Positions 6,178-13,879 of a DNA stretch of 15,434 bases are shown one piece after another. Location: the NCBI GenBank assembly GCA_964491375.1, contig CAZBGL010000314.1, positions 1 to 15,434 on the forward strand, in the 5' to 3' direction. Numbering within the stretch: the stretch's first letter is position 1; every line of letters begins with the position of its first letter. Source of the stretch: CAZBGL01 sp964491375 (GTDB lineage: Bacteria; Desulfobacterota; Deferrisomatia; Deferrisomatales; Deferrisomataceae). A program made the translations under genes and the position numbers. The notes beneath the pieces were generated by a model, which saw only the letters and a list, made by a program, of their open reading frames with translations, did no database searches and was not told the DNA's origin.

Positions 6178-8145
6178 ATGAGCCACCGGCCACCCCTCAC
6201 ATTGGGCACCGCGGGGCACATCGACCACGGGAAGACCTCGCTGGTCCGGGCCCTCACCGGGATCGACACGGACCGGCTGAAAGAGGAGAAGGAGCGGGGC
6301 ATCACCATCGAGCTCGGCTTCGCCTATCTGGAGCTTCCCGGCGGAAACCTTCTCTCCATCGTCGACGTTCCCGGGCACGAGCGCTTCGTCAAGAACATGG
6401 TGGCGGGCGCCGCGGGCATCGACTTGGTGATGCTCGTGGTGGCAGCGGACGAAGGGGTGATGCCTCAGACCCGCGAGCACCTGGACATCTGTCGGCTGCT
6501 GGGCGTCCGGCACGGGCTGGTCGCCCTGACCAAGGCCGACCTGGTGGACCCGGATTTCCTGGAACTGGCCCGGGAGGACGTGGCGGCGCTCTGCGAGGGC
6601 ACGTTTCTGGAGGGAGCCCCCATCGTGCCGGTGAGCGCGGTGACAGGGCAGGGGCTGGAGGAACTCGTTCGCCACCTGGACGAACTGGCCGCCCGGATCC
6701 CGCCCCGCGGGAGCCGGGGACCCATGCGCCTTCCGGTGGACCGGGTGTTTTCGGTTCGAGGGTTCGGCACCGTGGTCACGGGTACGCTGATCTCGGGAGT
6801 CGTCCGGAGGGAGGACCCGGCCGTGGTCCTGCCCGGAGGCCGGGAGACCAAGGTGCGGAACATTCAGGTCCACGGCCGGGATGTGGGGCGGGCCCGGGCC
6901 GGGCAGCGCGTGGCCCTGAACCTGGCCGGTCTCGAGGTGAGGCACATATACCGGGGGTGCACGGTGGCAGCGCCGGGAACGGTGGAGCCCACGCGCATGC
7001 TCGACGCGCGGGTGGAGCTCCTCCCGTCCGAGGCCAAGGGCCTCCCGGATCGGGCCCGGGTGAGGCTCCACGTGGGGACCCAGGAGGTGCCGGTGGTGGT
7101 GGCCCTGCTGGACCGCGAGGTACTGCGCCCTGGAGAGTCCGCCTACGTCCAGGTCCGGAGCACCGAGTGGATCGTGGCGTGCCCCGGGGACCGGTTCGTG
7201 CTCCGGGCGTTTTCCCCGCCCCGAACCCTGGGCGGGGGAGTGGTGTTGGACCACCAACCGCCCCGCCACAAGGGGCGCCGGCCCGAAGTACTGAGGGATC
7301 TGGCGGTGCTCGAGGAGGGGGACGCTGCGGAGCGGTTGGAGGTCTTCCTGAGGGTTCGCGGGCAGCGGGGGCTGACGCCGGTTCAGGCCCAGGTGGCCCT
7401 GGGCGTGCCCCTCGAGGAGGCGCGGAACCTGCTGCAGGCGACGGTGCGCCGGGGCGCCGCGATCGTCACCGACCGGAAGACCCAGTGGCACCACGACCGG
7501 GCTGTGGTGGAGGGGCTCGAGACGCAGGCCGTGGGAATCCTCGGCCGGTTCCACGCGGAGAATCCCTTGAAGCGGGGCATGGGCACCGAGGAACTGCGCC
7601 GGAAGCTTCCCCGGCACATGGACGAGCGGCTCATCGCATGCGCGCTGGACCGGCTCCAGGGAGCCGGCCGGGTGGTGATGGAGGGCGGACGCATCCGGCG
7701 CTCCGACTTCCAGCCCAGGCTTCGGCCCGACGACCGGGAGGCGCGGGGGCGGATCTTGGCCGCGGTGGAACGGAGGGGCTATCAGGGCCCCACTCTGGCC
7801 GAGTTGGCCGAGGAACTGGGGGAATCCGAGAACGCCCTCCGGCCGGTGATGGAATATCTGGTGGACGAGGGGGCCCTTGCCCGTACCAAGGAAGGGTATT
7901 ACTTCATCCCGCGGTCGCTCCAAGAACTGGAGCAACATGTCGTGCGGGTCCTGCAGGAGAAGGGAGAGGTATCGGTGGCCGACGTGAAGGCGTTCACCGG
8001 CACCACCCGCAAGTACACGATTCCCCTGCTCGAGTACCTGGACGGATGCAAGGTGACCACGCGGCGCGGGGACGTCCGGGTGGCCGGCCCGCGGGCCCGG
8101 CTCCGCGGGGCCGAGCCGGACCCGCGCGGCGCCCAACCCCCGTGA
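6178..8145 (+). CDS. selB: Selenocysteine-specific translation elongation factor SelB
   Basis: SelB is the GTPase that brings Sec-tRNA(Sec) to UGA codons marked by a SECIS hairpin. The 655-residue protein has an EF-Tu-like start: GHIDHGKT (G1, 13-20), ERGITIELGFAYLE (G2 region), DVPGH (G3, 63-67) and TKAD (G4, 118-121). Beta-barrel domains follow (RVFSVRGFGTVVTGTL and later), and from about residue 380 the C-terminal winged helices that bind the SECIS hairpin, ending with RKYTIPLLEYLD. It is slightly longer than typical, with a Pro/Arg-rich tail after the last helix. The ATG at 6178 is just upstream of the conserved TLGTAGHIDHGK block and has a weak GGAG site. Its presence implies selA, selC and selD elsewhere. 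It heads a probable operon, 16 bases before the DksA-like gene. Confidence 0.97.
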   Translation: MSHRPPLTLGTAGHIDHGKTSLVRALTGIDTDRLKEEKERGITIELGFAYLELPGGNLLSIVDVPGHERFVKNMVAGAAGIDLVMLVVAADEGVMPQTREHLDICRLLGVRHGLVALTKADLVDPDFLELAREDVAALCEGTFLEGAPIVPVSAVTGQGLEELVRHLDELAARIPPRGSRGPMRLPVDRVFSVRGFGTVVTGTLISGVVRREDPAVVLPGGRETKVRNIQVHGRDVGRARAGQRVALNLAGLEVRHIYRGCTVAAPGTVEPTRMLDARVELLPSEAKGLPDRARVRLHVGTQEVPVVVALLDREVLRPGESAYVQVRSTEWIVACPGDRFVLRAFSPPRTLGGGVVLDHQPPRHKGRRPEVLRDLAVLEEGDAAERLEVFLRVRGQRGLTPVQAQVALGVPLEEARNLLQATVRRGAAIVTDRKTQWHHDRAVVEGLETQAVGILGRFHAENPLKRGMGTEELRRKLPRHMDERLIACALDRLQGAGRVVMEGGRIRRSDFQPRLRPDDREARGRILAAVERRGYQGPTLAELAEELGESENALRPVMEYLVDEGALARTKEGYYFIPRSLQELEQHVVRVLQEKGEVSVADVKAFTGTTRKYTIPLLEYLDGCKVTTRRGDVRVAGPRARLRGAEPDPRGAQPP

Positions 8146-8161
8146 GGAGGAGAACGGCGAG

Positions 8162-8515
8162 ATGGAGAAAAGGGACTTGGACTATTTTCGGGAGAAGCTG
8201 ATCGCCCTGCGCGACGAACTGGCCGGAGAGGTCACCCAGTTGCGCGACGAAGGCTTCTCCCTGGGAACGGACGCCGTGCAGGACGTGGCCGACGAGGCCG
8301 CCAATACGTACAACCGGCAGGTGCTCTTGAACCTGAGTGAGCGGGAACGCGAACAACTCCGTCTGATCGACGAGGCGCTCGAACGGATCGTGGAGGGCAC
8401 GTACGGCATCTGCGAGGACTGCGGCGAGGAGATCGCCCGGGCCCGCCTGGAGGCCGTGCCCTACGCCAAACTGTGCGTGGAATGCCAGTCGATCCGGGAG
8501 CGTTCGGCCCGCTGA
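8162..8515 (+). CDS. TraR/DksA-family C4 zinc-finger regulator (short form)
   Basis: DksA-type proteins enter the RNA polymerase secondary channel and adjust promoter response, often with ppGpp. This 117-residue member has a coiled-coil N-terminus, the tip motif DVADEA (D41, D44, A46), which matches DxxDxA of true DksA, and a C-terminal four-cysteine zinc finger (C84-x2-C87 and C105-x2-C108). It lacks the N-terminal extension of the 151-residue E. coli protein; short forms of this kind are common in Deltaproteobacteria. The start has an excellent AGGAGGAG ribosome site. It sits 16 bases after selB and 21 before the LapB-like gene. Because the tip Asp residues are kept, it may act like DksA; whether it needs ppGpp is unknown. 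Confidence 0.88.
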   Translation: MEKRDLDYFREKLIALRDELAGEVTQLRDEGFSLGTDAVQDVADEAANTYNRQVLLNLSEREREQLRLIDEALERIVEGTYGICEDCGEEIARARLEAVPYAKLCVECQSIRERSAR

Positions 8516-8536
8516 CCCATCCGACGGGGGAACGCC

Positions 8537-9850
8537 GTGGCAAACAAGCGTGGCGCGCTGGCGATCGTTCTGGCCCTGGTGGCGTTCGGATACGTGTTCA
8601 CCCTGAACCCGGCCTCGGTGGAGTTCCAGATCTATCCGGGAACCCGGGTGAACACCAGCCTGGCCCTGGTGCTGTTCCTGTTCTTCCTGGCCGGGTTCGG
8701 GTTGGCCGTGTTCCTGAGCGCCTTCCGGGAAGCCGTGCGCTCGTTCGCACTGTGGAGGCACCGGAAAGCGGACGAGCGGCAGGAGGAGGCCCGGCGGTTG
8801 CTGCTGGAAGGCCGGGCCTTGGCGGCCCTCGGCCGCACCCGCAAGGCCCGGCGGTCGTTGCAGAGGGCCCTGCGCAAGGCCGGAGGGGAGGCGCTGGTGA
8901 CCCTGGAGATGGCCCGCGTGGAGATGGCGGCCGGCCGGCTGGACCTGGCGGAACGCCTGCTGAAGGGCCTCCTCCGGGAGGACCCCCGGAATCCGGAGGT
9001 GCTGGTGCGTCTTCTGGAACTCTACCGGGAGAAGGGCGATTTCGAGGGCCAGATCGCCACGTTGAAGCGCTGGCTGGAGATCGCCCCGGACCATCCGGAA
9101 GCCCTCCGGCGCCTCCGGGAGATCTACCGGGAGAGGAAGAACTGGGCCGAGGCCGTGCGGGTCCAGGAACGCCTCGTGGCCAAGTCCTCCAGCCGCGCCC
9201 AACGGGAACAGGCACAGCGGGAACTGACCGAACTGCGCTTTCGGCAGGCCACGGCCGATCCGGTGCGCCCCGACAAGGGCATGCTTGAACGCATCGTGCG
9301 GGAGGACCGGACGTTCGCGCCCGCCTACGTGGTTCTGGGCGAGGCGCTCCTCCAGTCCGGGGATCCGGACGGCGCCGTGGACACCTGGGTGCGGGGATAC
9401 AACGCCACGGGCCAAGTGGGGCTCCTGCTCCGGGCGGAGGCGGTCCGGGAAAAGGAGGGGCGATCCGGGGAGATGCTCAAGCTCTACCGGAAACTCCGGA
9501 AGCGGCGGGAGGCGGTTCCGCTGCTGTTGGCGCGCTTCCTGCTCGTGCTCGAGCGCAACCGCGAGGCCCTGGAGGTGCTGGAAGCGCTGCCGGAACCGGT
9601 GGCCTCGACCCGGACGGCCCGTTCGCTCCTCGGCGAGGCCCTCTTCCGGGCCCGCTCGTTCGACGAAGCGGCCAAGACGTTCCGGGCGGCCCTGTTCGGG
9701 GCCTCCGCGGGGATGCCGGACTTCGCCTTCGCCTGCTCCCGGTGCGGGGCCTCCGCGGCCGGATGGCGGATGGCCTGCCCGCGGTGCGGGGCCCTGGACT
9801 CTCTGGAACTGGACCTGAACGGCGCGCCGGCCCCGGCCGTTGGGGGATAG
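8537..9850 (+). CDS. LapA/LapB-like membrane-anchored TPR protein with C-terminal rubredoxin-type zinc ribbon
   Basis: In Enterobacteria LapA and LapB (YciS, YciM) are separate inner-membrane proteins; LapB is a TPR protein that controls LpxC turnover by FtsH and so lipopolysaccharide synthesis. This 437-residue protein appears to carry both parts. Residues 1-63 resemble LapA: a first membrane segment (about 7-23), NPASVEFQIYPGTRVNTSL, and a second membrane segment (about 41-62). A TPR region of about 300 residues follows. The C-terminus has a rubredoxin-like knuckle pair, C400-x2-C403 and C414-x2-C417, as in LapB. LapB itself has one membrane helix, so the fusion of a LapA-like hairpin is notable. 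The GTG start at 8537 has only a modest GGGGG site. Function in LPS control is inferred from domain order; a general TPR assembly role is possible. Confidence 0.8.
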   Translation: MANKRGALAIVLALVAFGYVFTLNPASVEFQIYPGTRVNTSLALVLFLFFLAGFGLAVFLSAFREAVRSFALWRHRKADERQEEARRLLLEGRALAALGRTRKARRSLQRALRKAGGEALVTLEMARVEMAAGRLDLAERLLKGLLREDPRNPEVLVRLLELYREKGDFEGQIATLKRWLEIAPDHPEALRRLREIYRERKNWAEAVRVQERLVAKSSSRAQREQAQRELTELRFRQATADPVRPDKGMLERIVREDRTFAPAYVVLGEALLQSGDPDGAVDTWVRGYNATGQVGLLLRAEAVREKEGRSGEMLKLYRKLRKRREAVPLLLARFLLVLERNREALEVLEALPEPVASTRTARSLLGEALFRARSFDEAAKTFRAALFGASAGMPDFAFACSRCGASAAGWRMACPRCGALDSLELDLNGAPAPAVGG

Positions 9851-9877
9851 GGCCGGCGACGCAGGAGACGTGCGAGC

Positions 9878-11416
9878 ATGCGACGGGTCGCCCTGATCAT
9901 CCTCGACGGATGGGGTTACCGGACCGAGACCCGCCACAACGCCGTGGCCGGGGCCCGGACCCCCCATTTCGATCGCCTGTTCGGCCGACACCCCTGGACC
10001 ACGCTGGGCGCTTCGGGCATGGACGTGGGCCTGCCCGACGGCCAGATGGGCAACTCCGAGGTGGGGCACCTGAACCTGGGCGCCGGCCGGATCGTGTACC
10101 AGGACTACACCCGGATCAACCTGGCCATTGAGGACGGGTCGTTCTTCGAGAACCCCGTGCTCACCGAGGCCTGCGACCGGGCGAAGGCCGGCGGCGGCAG
10201 CCTCCATCTGATGGGGCTCCTGTCCGACGGCGGGGTCCACAGCCACCAGGAGCACCTGTACGCGCTGGTGGAGCTGGCGCGGCGCAGGGGCCTGGACCGC
10301 GTGTTCGTCCACGCCTTCCTCGACGGCCGGGACACCCCGCCCCAGAGCGGGTTGGGCTACGTCCAGGCCCTGGAGCGGGTGCTGGCCGACAAGGGGGTGG
10401 GCCGCATCGCCACGGTGAGCGGCCGGTACTATGCCATGGACCGGGACAAACGCTGGGAACGGGTCCGGAAGGCCTGGGACGCTTTGGTCCGGGGCGAGGG
10501 CCTCCGGGCGTCTTCAGCCGTGGAGGCCGTGGAGGCGGCCTATGCCGAGGGCCAGACCGACGAGTTCGTGGTCCCCCGGGTGATCACCGACGGTACGGGC
10601 CGGCCCGTGGCCACCGTGCGGGACGGCGACGCCGTGGTCTTTTTCAACTTCCGGGCGGACCGGGCCCGGCAGCTCACCCGCGCCTTCACCCAGCCGGACT
10701 TCGACGGGTTCGACGCGGACGGCCGGCCCGACCTGGCCTACTTCGCCACGTTCACCCTGTACGACGAGACGTTCGATCTGCCCGTGGCCTTCCCCCCCGA
10801 GCACCTGAGGAACATCTTCGGCGAGGTGGTCTCGGCCGCCGGGCTGCGGCAACTGCGCATCGCAGAGACCGAGAAGTACGCCCACGTGACGTACTTCTTC
10901 AACGGCGGCGAGGAGACCCCGTTCCCGGGCGAGGACCGGGTGCTGATCCCCAGCCCCCGGGAAGTGGCCACCTACGACCAGAAGCCGGAGATGAGCGCCT
11001 TTGGGGTGCGGGATCGGCTGCTCCAGGAGATCGACCGGGATGTGTACGACGTGGTGGTGGTGAACTTCGCCAACCTGGACATGGTGGGCCACACCGGAAT
11101 CTACGAGGCGGCCGTGAAGGCCGTGGAGGCGGTGGACGCCTGCGTGGGGGCCGTGGTGGAGGCGTTCACCGCCAAAGGGTACGCCTGCCTCATCACGGGC
11201 GATCACGGCAACGCCGAGGAGATGTGGGACGAGGCAGCCGGCCAACCCCACACCGCCCACACCACGAACCGCGTCCCGTGCATCCTGGTGGATCCCCAGA
11301 CCCCCGGGCTTCGGCTGCGCTCCGACGGCATTCTGGCGGACGTGGCCCCCACGCTCCTGGCCATCATGGGTCTTCCCCAGCCGGCGGAGATGACCGGGCG
11401 TTCCCTCACCCCCTGA
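9878..11416 (+). CDS. gpmI: 2,3-bisphosphoglycerate-independent phosphoglycerate mutase
   Basis: GpmI interconverts 3- and 2-phosphoglycerate in glycolysis and gluconeogenesis, using two metal ions (usually Mn2+). The 512-residue protein has the full family length and motifs. These are ALIILDGWG with metal ligand Asp10, GQMGNSEVGHLNLGAGR with catalytic Ser60, AFLDGRDTPP, GRYYAMDRD, and the C-terminal metal site TGDHGNAEEMWD with HTTNRVPCILVD nearby. It is unlike the cofactor-dependent GpmA type. The ATG at 9878 gives the canonical N-terminus MRRVALIILDGWG; AGGAG lies about 11 bases upstream. It is placed 27 bases after the LapB-like gene and 14 before the ComF gene, on the same strand. Confidence 0.98.
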   Translation: MRRVALIILDGWGYRTETRHNAVAGARTPHFDRLFGRHPWTTLGASGMDVGLPDGQMGNSEVGHLNLGAGRIVYQDYTRINLAIEDGSFFENPVLTEACDRAKAGGGSLHLMGLLSDGGVHSHQEHLYALVELARRRGLDRVFVHAFLDGRDTPPQSGLGYVQALERVLADKGVGRIATVSGRYYAMDRDKRWERVRKAWDALVRGEGLRASSAVEAVEAAYAEGQTDEFVVPRVITDGTGRPVATVRDGDAVVFFNFRADRARQLTRAFTQPDFDGFDADGRPDLAYFATFTLYDETFDLPVAFPPEHLRNIFGEVVSAAGLRQLRIAETEKYAHVTYFFNGGEETPFPGEDRVLIPSPREVATYDQKPEMSAFGVRDRLLQEIDRDVYDVVVVNFANLDMVGHTGIYEAAVKAVEAVDACVGAVVEAFTAKGYACLITGDHGNAEEMWDEAAGQPHTAHTTNRVPCILVDPQTPGLRLRSDGILADVAPTLLAIMGLPQPAEMTGRSLTP

Positions 11417-11430
11417 ACGGAGCGTCCGGA

Positions 11431-12162
11431 GTGGGTGCGGGGGGCCTTCTTGCCCGGGCCGGAAGAGCCCTTCTGGACGTGCTCCTTCCACCCCTGTGCG
11501 CCCTGTGCCGGACCGGTGAGCCGTGCGGGGGCCTGCCGGTGTGCTCGCGATGTGCCCCCCGGGTGCGCCCGCTGGCCGAGCCCTGCTGCCCGGTGTGCGC
11601 CGAACCGTTTGCGGGAGCCGGCCCTTCCCATCCCTGCCCCCGGTGCCGGGCCGACCCGCCGCCGTTCCGCTGGCTCCGTGCTTGGGGCCGTTACGAGGCC
11701 GGGCTGCTCGAGCTGATCCAGGCCGTGAAGTTCGGCGGGCGGCACGAGCTGCGGGGTGCGCTGGGGGACCTGTTCGAAACCGTTCTGGCGCACCACTGCG
11801 AGGGGGTGGCCTTCGACGCCGTGGTCCCGGTGCCTGCCTCCGTGCGGGGCCTGGGCCGGAGGGGGTTCGACCTGGCCGGATACCTTTCGCGGCGGGCGTC
11901 CCGCTGGCTCGACCTGCCCTGGCGGCCCTTCGCCCTCGCGCGGCGGATCGATGCCCCGGACCTGGTGGGCCTTTCCGCGGCCGAACGGCTGAAGGCCGCC
12001 CGCCGGGCTTTCACCCCCCGGGAGCCGCTCGCCGGATCCGTGCTGCTGGTGGATGACGTGGCCACGTCCACGGCCACGGCCCGGGCCTGCGCGCAGGCCA
12101 GCCTCCGGGCGGGGGCCCGGGAGGTCCGGGTACTCGTTCTCGCGCGCACCCCTCCGCGGTGA
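11431..12162 (+). CDS. ComF-family phosphoribosyltransferase-like protein
   Basis: ComF-type proteins have a zinc-binding N-terminus and a type I phosphoribosyltransferase domain; in some bacteria they serve DNA uptake. This 243-residue protein has cysteine pairs C23-x2-C26, C38-x2-C41, C53-x2-C56 and C69-x2-C72, then a PRTase domain with VVPVPAS and the phosphate-binding loop LLVDDVATSTATA (Asp208-Asp209). The usual loop reads DDVxTTGAT; here Thr replaces the Gly, which may weaken PRPP binding. GTG at 11431 is chosen: CGGAG lies upstream at 11418-11422, and the frame upstream runs inside gpmI. It is the last gene of the probable selB operon and is convergent with the decarboxylase operon. 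A role in competence is unproven. Confidence 0.88.
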   Translation: MGAGGLLARAGRALLDVLLPPLCALCRTGEPCGGLPVCSRCAPRVRPLAEPCCPVCAEPFAGAGPSHPCPRCRADPPPFRWLRAWGRYEAGLLELIQAVKFGGRHELRGALGDLFETVLAHHCEGVAFDAVVPVPASVRGLGRRGFDLAGYLSRRASRWLDLPWRPFALARRIDAPDLVGLSAAERLKAARRAFTPREPLAGSVLLVDDVATSTATARACAQASLRAGAREVRVLVLARTPPR

Positions 12163-12202
12163 TCCTGCCGTTCCACGGGACGCTCGCGCGACCGGGATCA
12201 CC
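12158..12202. repeat. Inverted repeat holding both convergent stop codons
   Basis: GGTGATCC (12158-12165) is the exact reverse complement of GGATCACC (12195-12202). The ComF stop TGA and the stop of the minus-strand beta subunit (TGA read on that strand) lie at matching places in the two arms. The 29-base loop contains a smaller CCGT/ACGG stem. Without a T-run on either side it is a weak candidate for a bidirectional end. Confidence 0.4.
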
Positions 12203-13358
12203 CCCCGAGAAGGGACCACAGGACGCCCGCCGCGATGGCCGAGCCGATCACGCCGGCCACGTTGGGCCCCATGGCGTGCATGAGGAGGAAGTTGGACGGA
12301 TCCTCCCTGGCCCCCACCATCTGGGCCACACGGGCCGAATCGGGCACGGCCGAGACCCCGGCCGCCCCGATCAGGGGGTTGATCTTGTTCTTGGTGAACA
12401 GGTTCATCGCCTTGGCGAACAGCACTCCCGCCGCCGTGGCCACGGCAAAGCTGGCCGCCCCCAGGGCGAAGATCTTGAGGCTGCGGGGAGTGAGAAAGGT
12501 CTCGGCCGAGGCGCTCGCGCCCACGCTCACGCCCAGGAGGATCGTCACGGTGTCGATGAACGCCGACCTGGCGGTGTTGGAAAGGCGGTCGGTCACCCCG
12601 CTCTCCTTGAGCAGGTTCCCGAAAAACAGCATGCCCAGCAGGATCACGGCGCCCGGCGCGATCAGGGTGCAGATCAGGAACGAGGCGATGGGGAACAGGA
12701 TCCGCTCCAGGCGCGAGGCGCTCTTTGCCGGCGGCATCTTGATGCGCCGCTCCTCCTTGGTGGTGAGCAGGTACATCACGGGCGGCTGGATCACGGGCAC
12801 CAGGGCCATGTAGGAGTAGGCCGCGATGGCCACGGGAGCGATCAGGTGGGGCGCCAGGCGCGAAGCCAGGAAAATGGACGTGGGACCGTCTGCGCCGCCG
12901 ATGATCCCGATGCTCGCGGCCTCGGCCGGGGTGAACCCCAGGTACAGGGCCCCGGCCAGGGTGGCGAAGATTCCGAACTGGGCCGCAGCCCCCAGGAGCA
13001 CCAGCCGCGGGTTCGCGATGAGCGACGAGAAGTCGGTGAGCGCGCCGATCCCCAGGAAGATGAGGGGCGGATAGAAGCCCTTGAGCACCCCCATGTACAG
13101 GTAGTCCATCACGGTCACCGGGCCGCTCTGCCCGGCCATGAACTCTTTGCTGATCAACTGAAATCCCGGGGGCAGCGGGATGTTGGCGATCAGGATGCCG
13201 AAGCCGATGGGGACGAGCAGGAGGGGCTCGTAGTGCTTCCGGATCGCCAGGTAGATGAACGTGCACCCCACGGCCAGCATGACGAGGTGCCCGGGGGTGA
13301 AGTTCCACACCCCCGTGCCCGCCAGGAACTTCAGGAGGAACCCGTTCGCGTCCGACAT
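12198..13358 (-). CDS. Na+-translocating decarboxylase beta subunit (MmdB/OadB/GcdB family)
   Basis: This 386-residue integral membrane protein is the Na+ pump of biotin-dependent decarboxylases: decarboxylation of carboxybiotin on its carrier drives Na+ outward. It has many hydrophobic segments and the family hallmark GIIGGADGPTSIF, with the Asp essential for Na+ coupling in the oxaloacetate enzyme, and a conserved late block FLLMHAMGPNVAGVIGSAIAAG. Length fits MmdB, OadB and GcdB (about 375-435). The ATG overlaps the stop of the biotin carrier gene by one base (TGATG), so translation is probably coupled, with GGAG about eight bases upstream. It is the last gene of the minus-strand operon and converges on ComF. 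Confidence 0.95.
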   Translation of the reverse strand: MSDANGFLLKFLAGTGVWNFTPGHLVMLAVGCTFIYLAIRKHYEPLLLVPIGFGILIANIPLPPGFQLISKEFMAGQSGPVTVMDYLYMGVLKGFYPPLIFLGIGALTDFSSLIANPRLVLLGAAAQFGIFATLAGALYLGFTPAEAASIGIIGGADGPTSIFLASRLAPHLIAPVAIAAYSYMALVPVIQPPVMYLLTTKEERRIKMPPAKSASRLERILFPIASFLICTLIAPGAVILLGMLFFGNLLKESGVTDRLSNTARSAFIDTVTILLGVSVGASASAETFLTPRSLKIFALGAASFAVATAAGVLFAKAMNLFTKNKINPLIGAAGVSAVPDSARVAQMVGAREDPSNFLLMHAMGPNVAGVIGSAIAAGVLWSLLGG

Positions 13359-13825
13359 CAGCCGGCTCCGATGACCACCAGCACCTCACCCACGCCCACG
13401 TCCTGGCCCTGGGAGACCCGCACCTCCAGGACCTTGCCCGCCACGTGGGCCTTGATCTCGTTCTCCATCTTCATGGCCTCCATCACCACCACCGTGTCGC
13501 CCACCTCCACGGCGTCGCCTTCGGAGACGGCCACGCTCAGGATGTGTCCGGGCATGGGGGCGGTGATGGTTTCGGCCCCCTCGGGTCCGGCCTGGGGCCG
13601 AGCCGGCTCGGGGGCTGGGGCGGCCGGGATGGGCTGCGCAGGTTCGGGGGGCTGGCTCGAGGGCGGGGGCGCGGCCGGGGCGGGTTGGGCAGGGGCCGGA
13701 ACCCCTGTGGGGATCTCCACCTCGTACACCACCCCGTTCACGGCCACCGTGGCCCGCGAGCCCGAGAGGCTGCGGATCTCCACGGAATAGGGGGTTCCGT
13801 TGATCACCAGGTCGTACCGGCTCAT
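13358..13825 (-). CDS. Biotin carboxyl carrier subunit of the Na+-pumping decarboxylase
   Basis: The 155-residue protein carries the covalently bound biotin that moves CO2 from the carboxyltransferase to the membrane beta subunit. The biotin site is EAMKMENEI with Lys119. Before it is a long Pro/Ala linker (about residues 43-85), which lets the biotin domain swing, and an N-terminal segment MSRYDLVINGTPYSVEI as in MmdC/GcdC and the C-terminus of OadA. An ATG seven codons upstream (13846) is possible, but GGAGGA eight bases before 13825 decides the start. The gene overlaps the beta subunit start by one base and follows the gamma/delta subunit by 54 bases. The linker is low-complexity and will align poorly with relatives. 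Confidence 0.93.
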   Translation of the reverse strand: MSRYDLVINGTPYSVEIRSLSGSRATVAVNGVVYEVEIPTGVPAPAQPAPAAPPPSSQPPEPAQPIPAAPAPEPARPQAGPEGAETITAPMPGHILSVAVSEGDAVEVGDTVVVMEAMKMENEIKAHVAGKVLEVRVSQGQDVGVGEVLVVIGAG

Positions 13826-13879
13826 CTCAAGATCCTCCAAACGCAAGACGGAAACAGCGTCGGGCAGCGCCCCGTGGGA

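Noticed and set aside
6127..8136. 669-codon minus-strand open frame opposite selB
   Set aside because: Exact shadow of selB with biased composition and no recognisable domain.
7994..10312. Very long minus-strand open frame (772 codons) opposite the DksA-like, LapB-like and gpmI genes
   Set aside because: It is antisense to well-supported genes, is low-complexity (His, Gln, Pro, Gly rich) and has no family features; GC bias keeps such frames open.
11203..13389. 728-codon minus-strand open frame across comF and the beta subunit region
   Set aside because: It is out of frame with the true beta subunit and antisense to comF; its translation is low-complexity.
12159..13790. 543-codon plus-strand open frame opposite the decarboxylase beta and biotin carrier genes
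   Set aside because: It mirrors the real minus-strand genes and has no independent ribosome site or domain.
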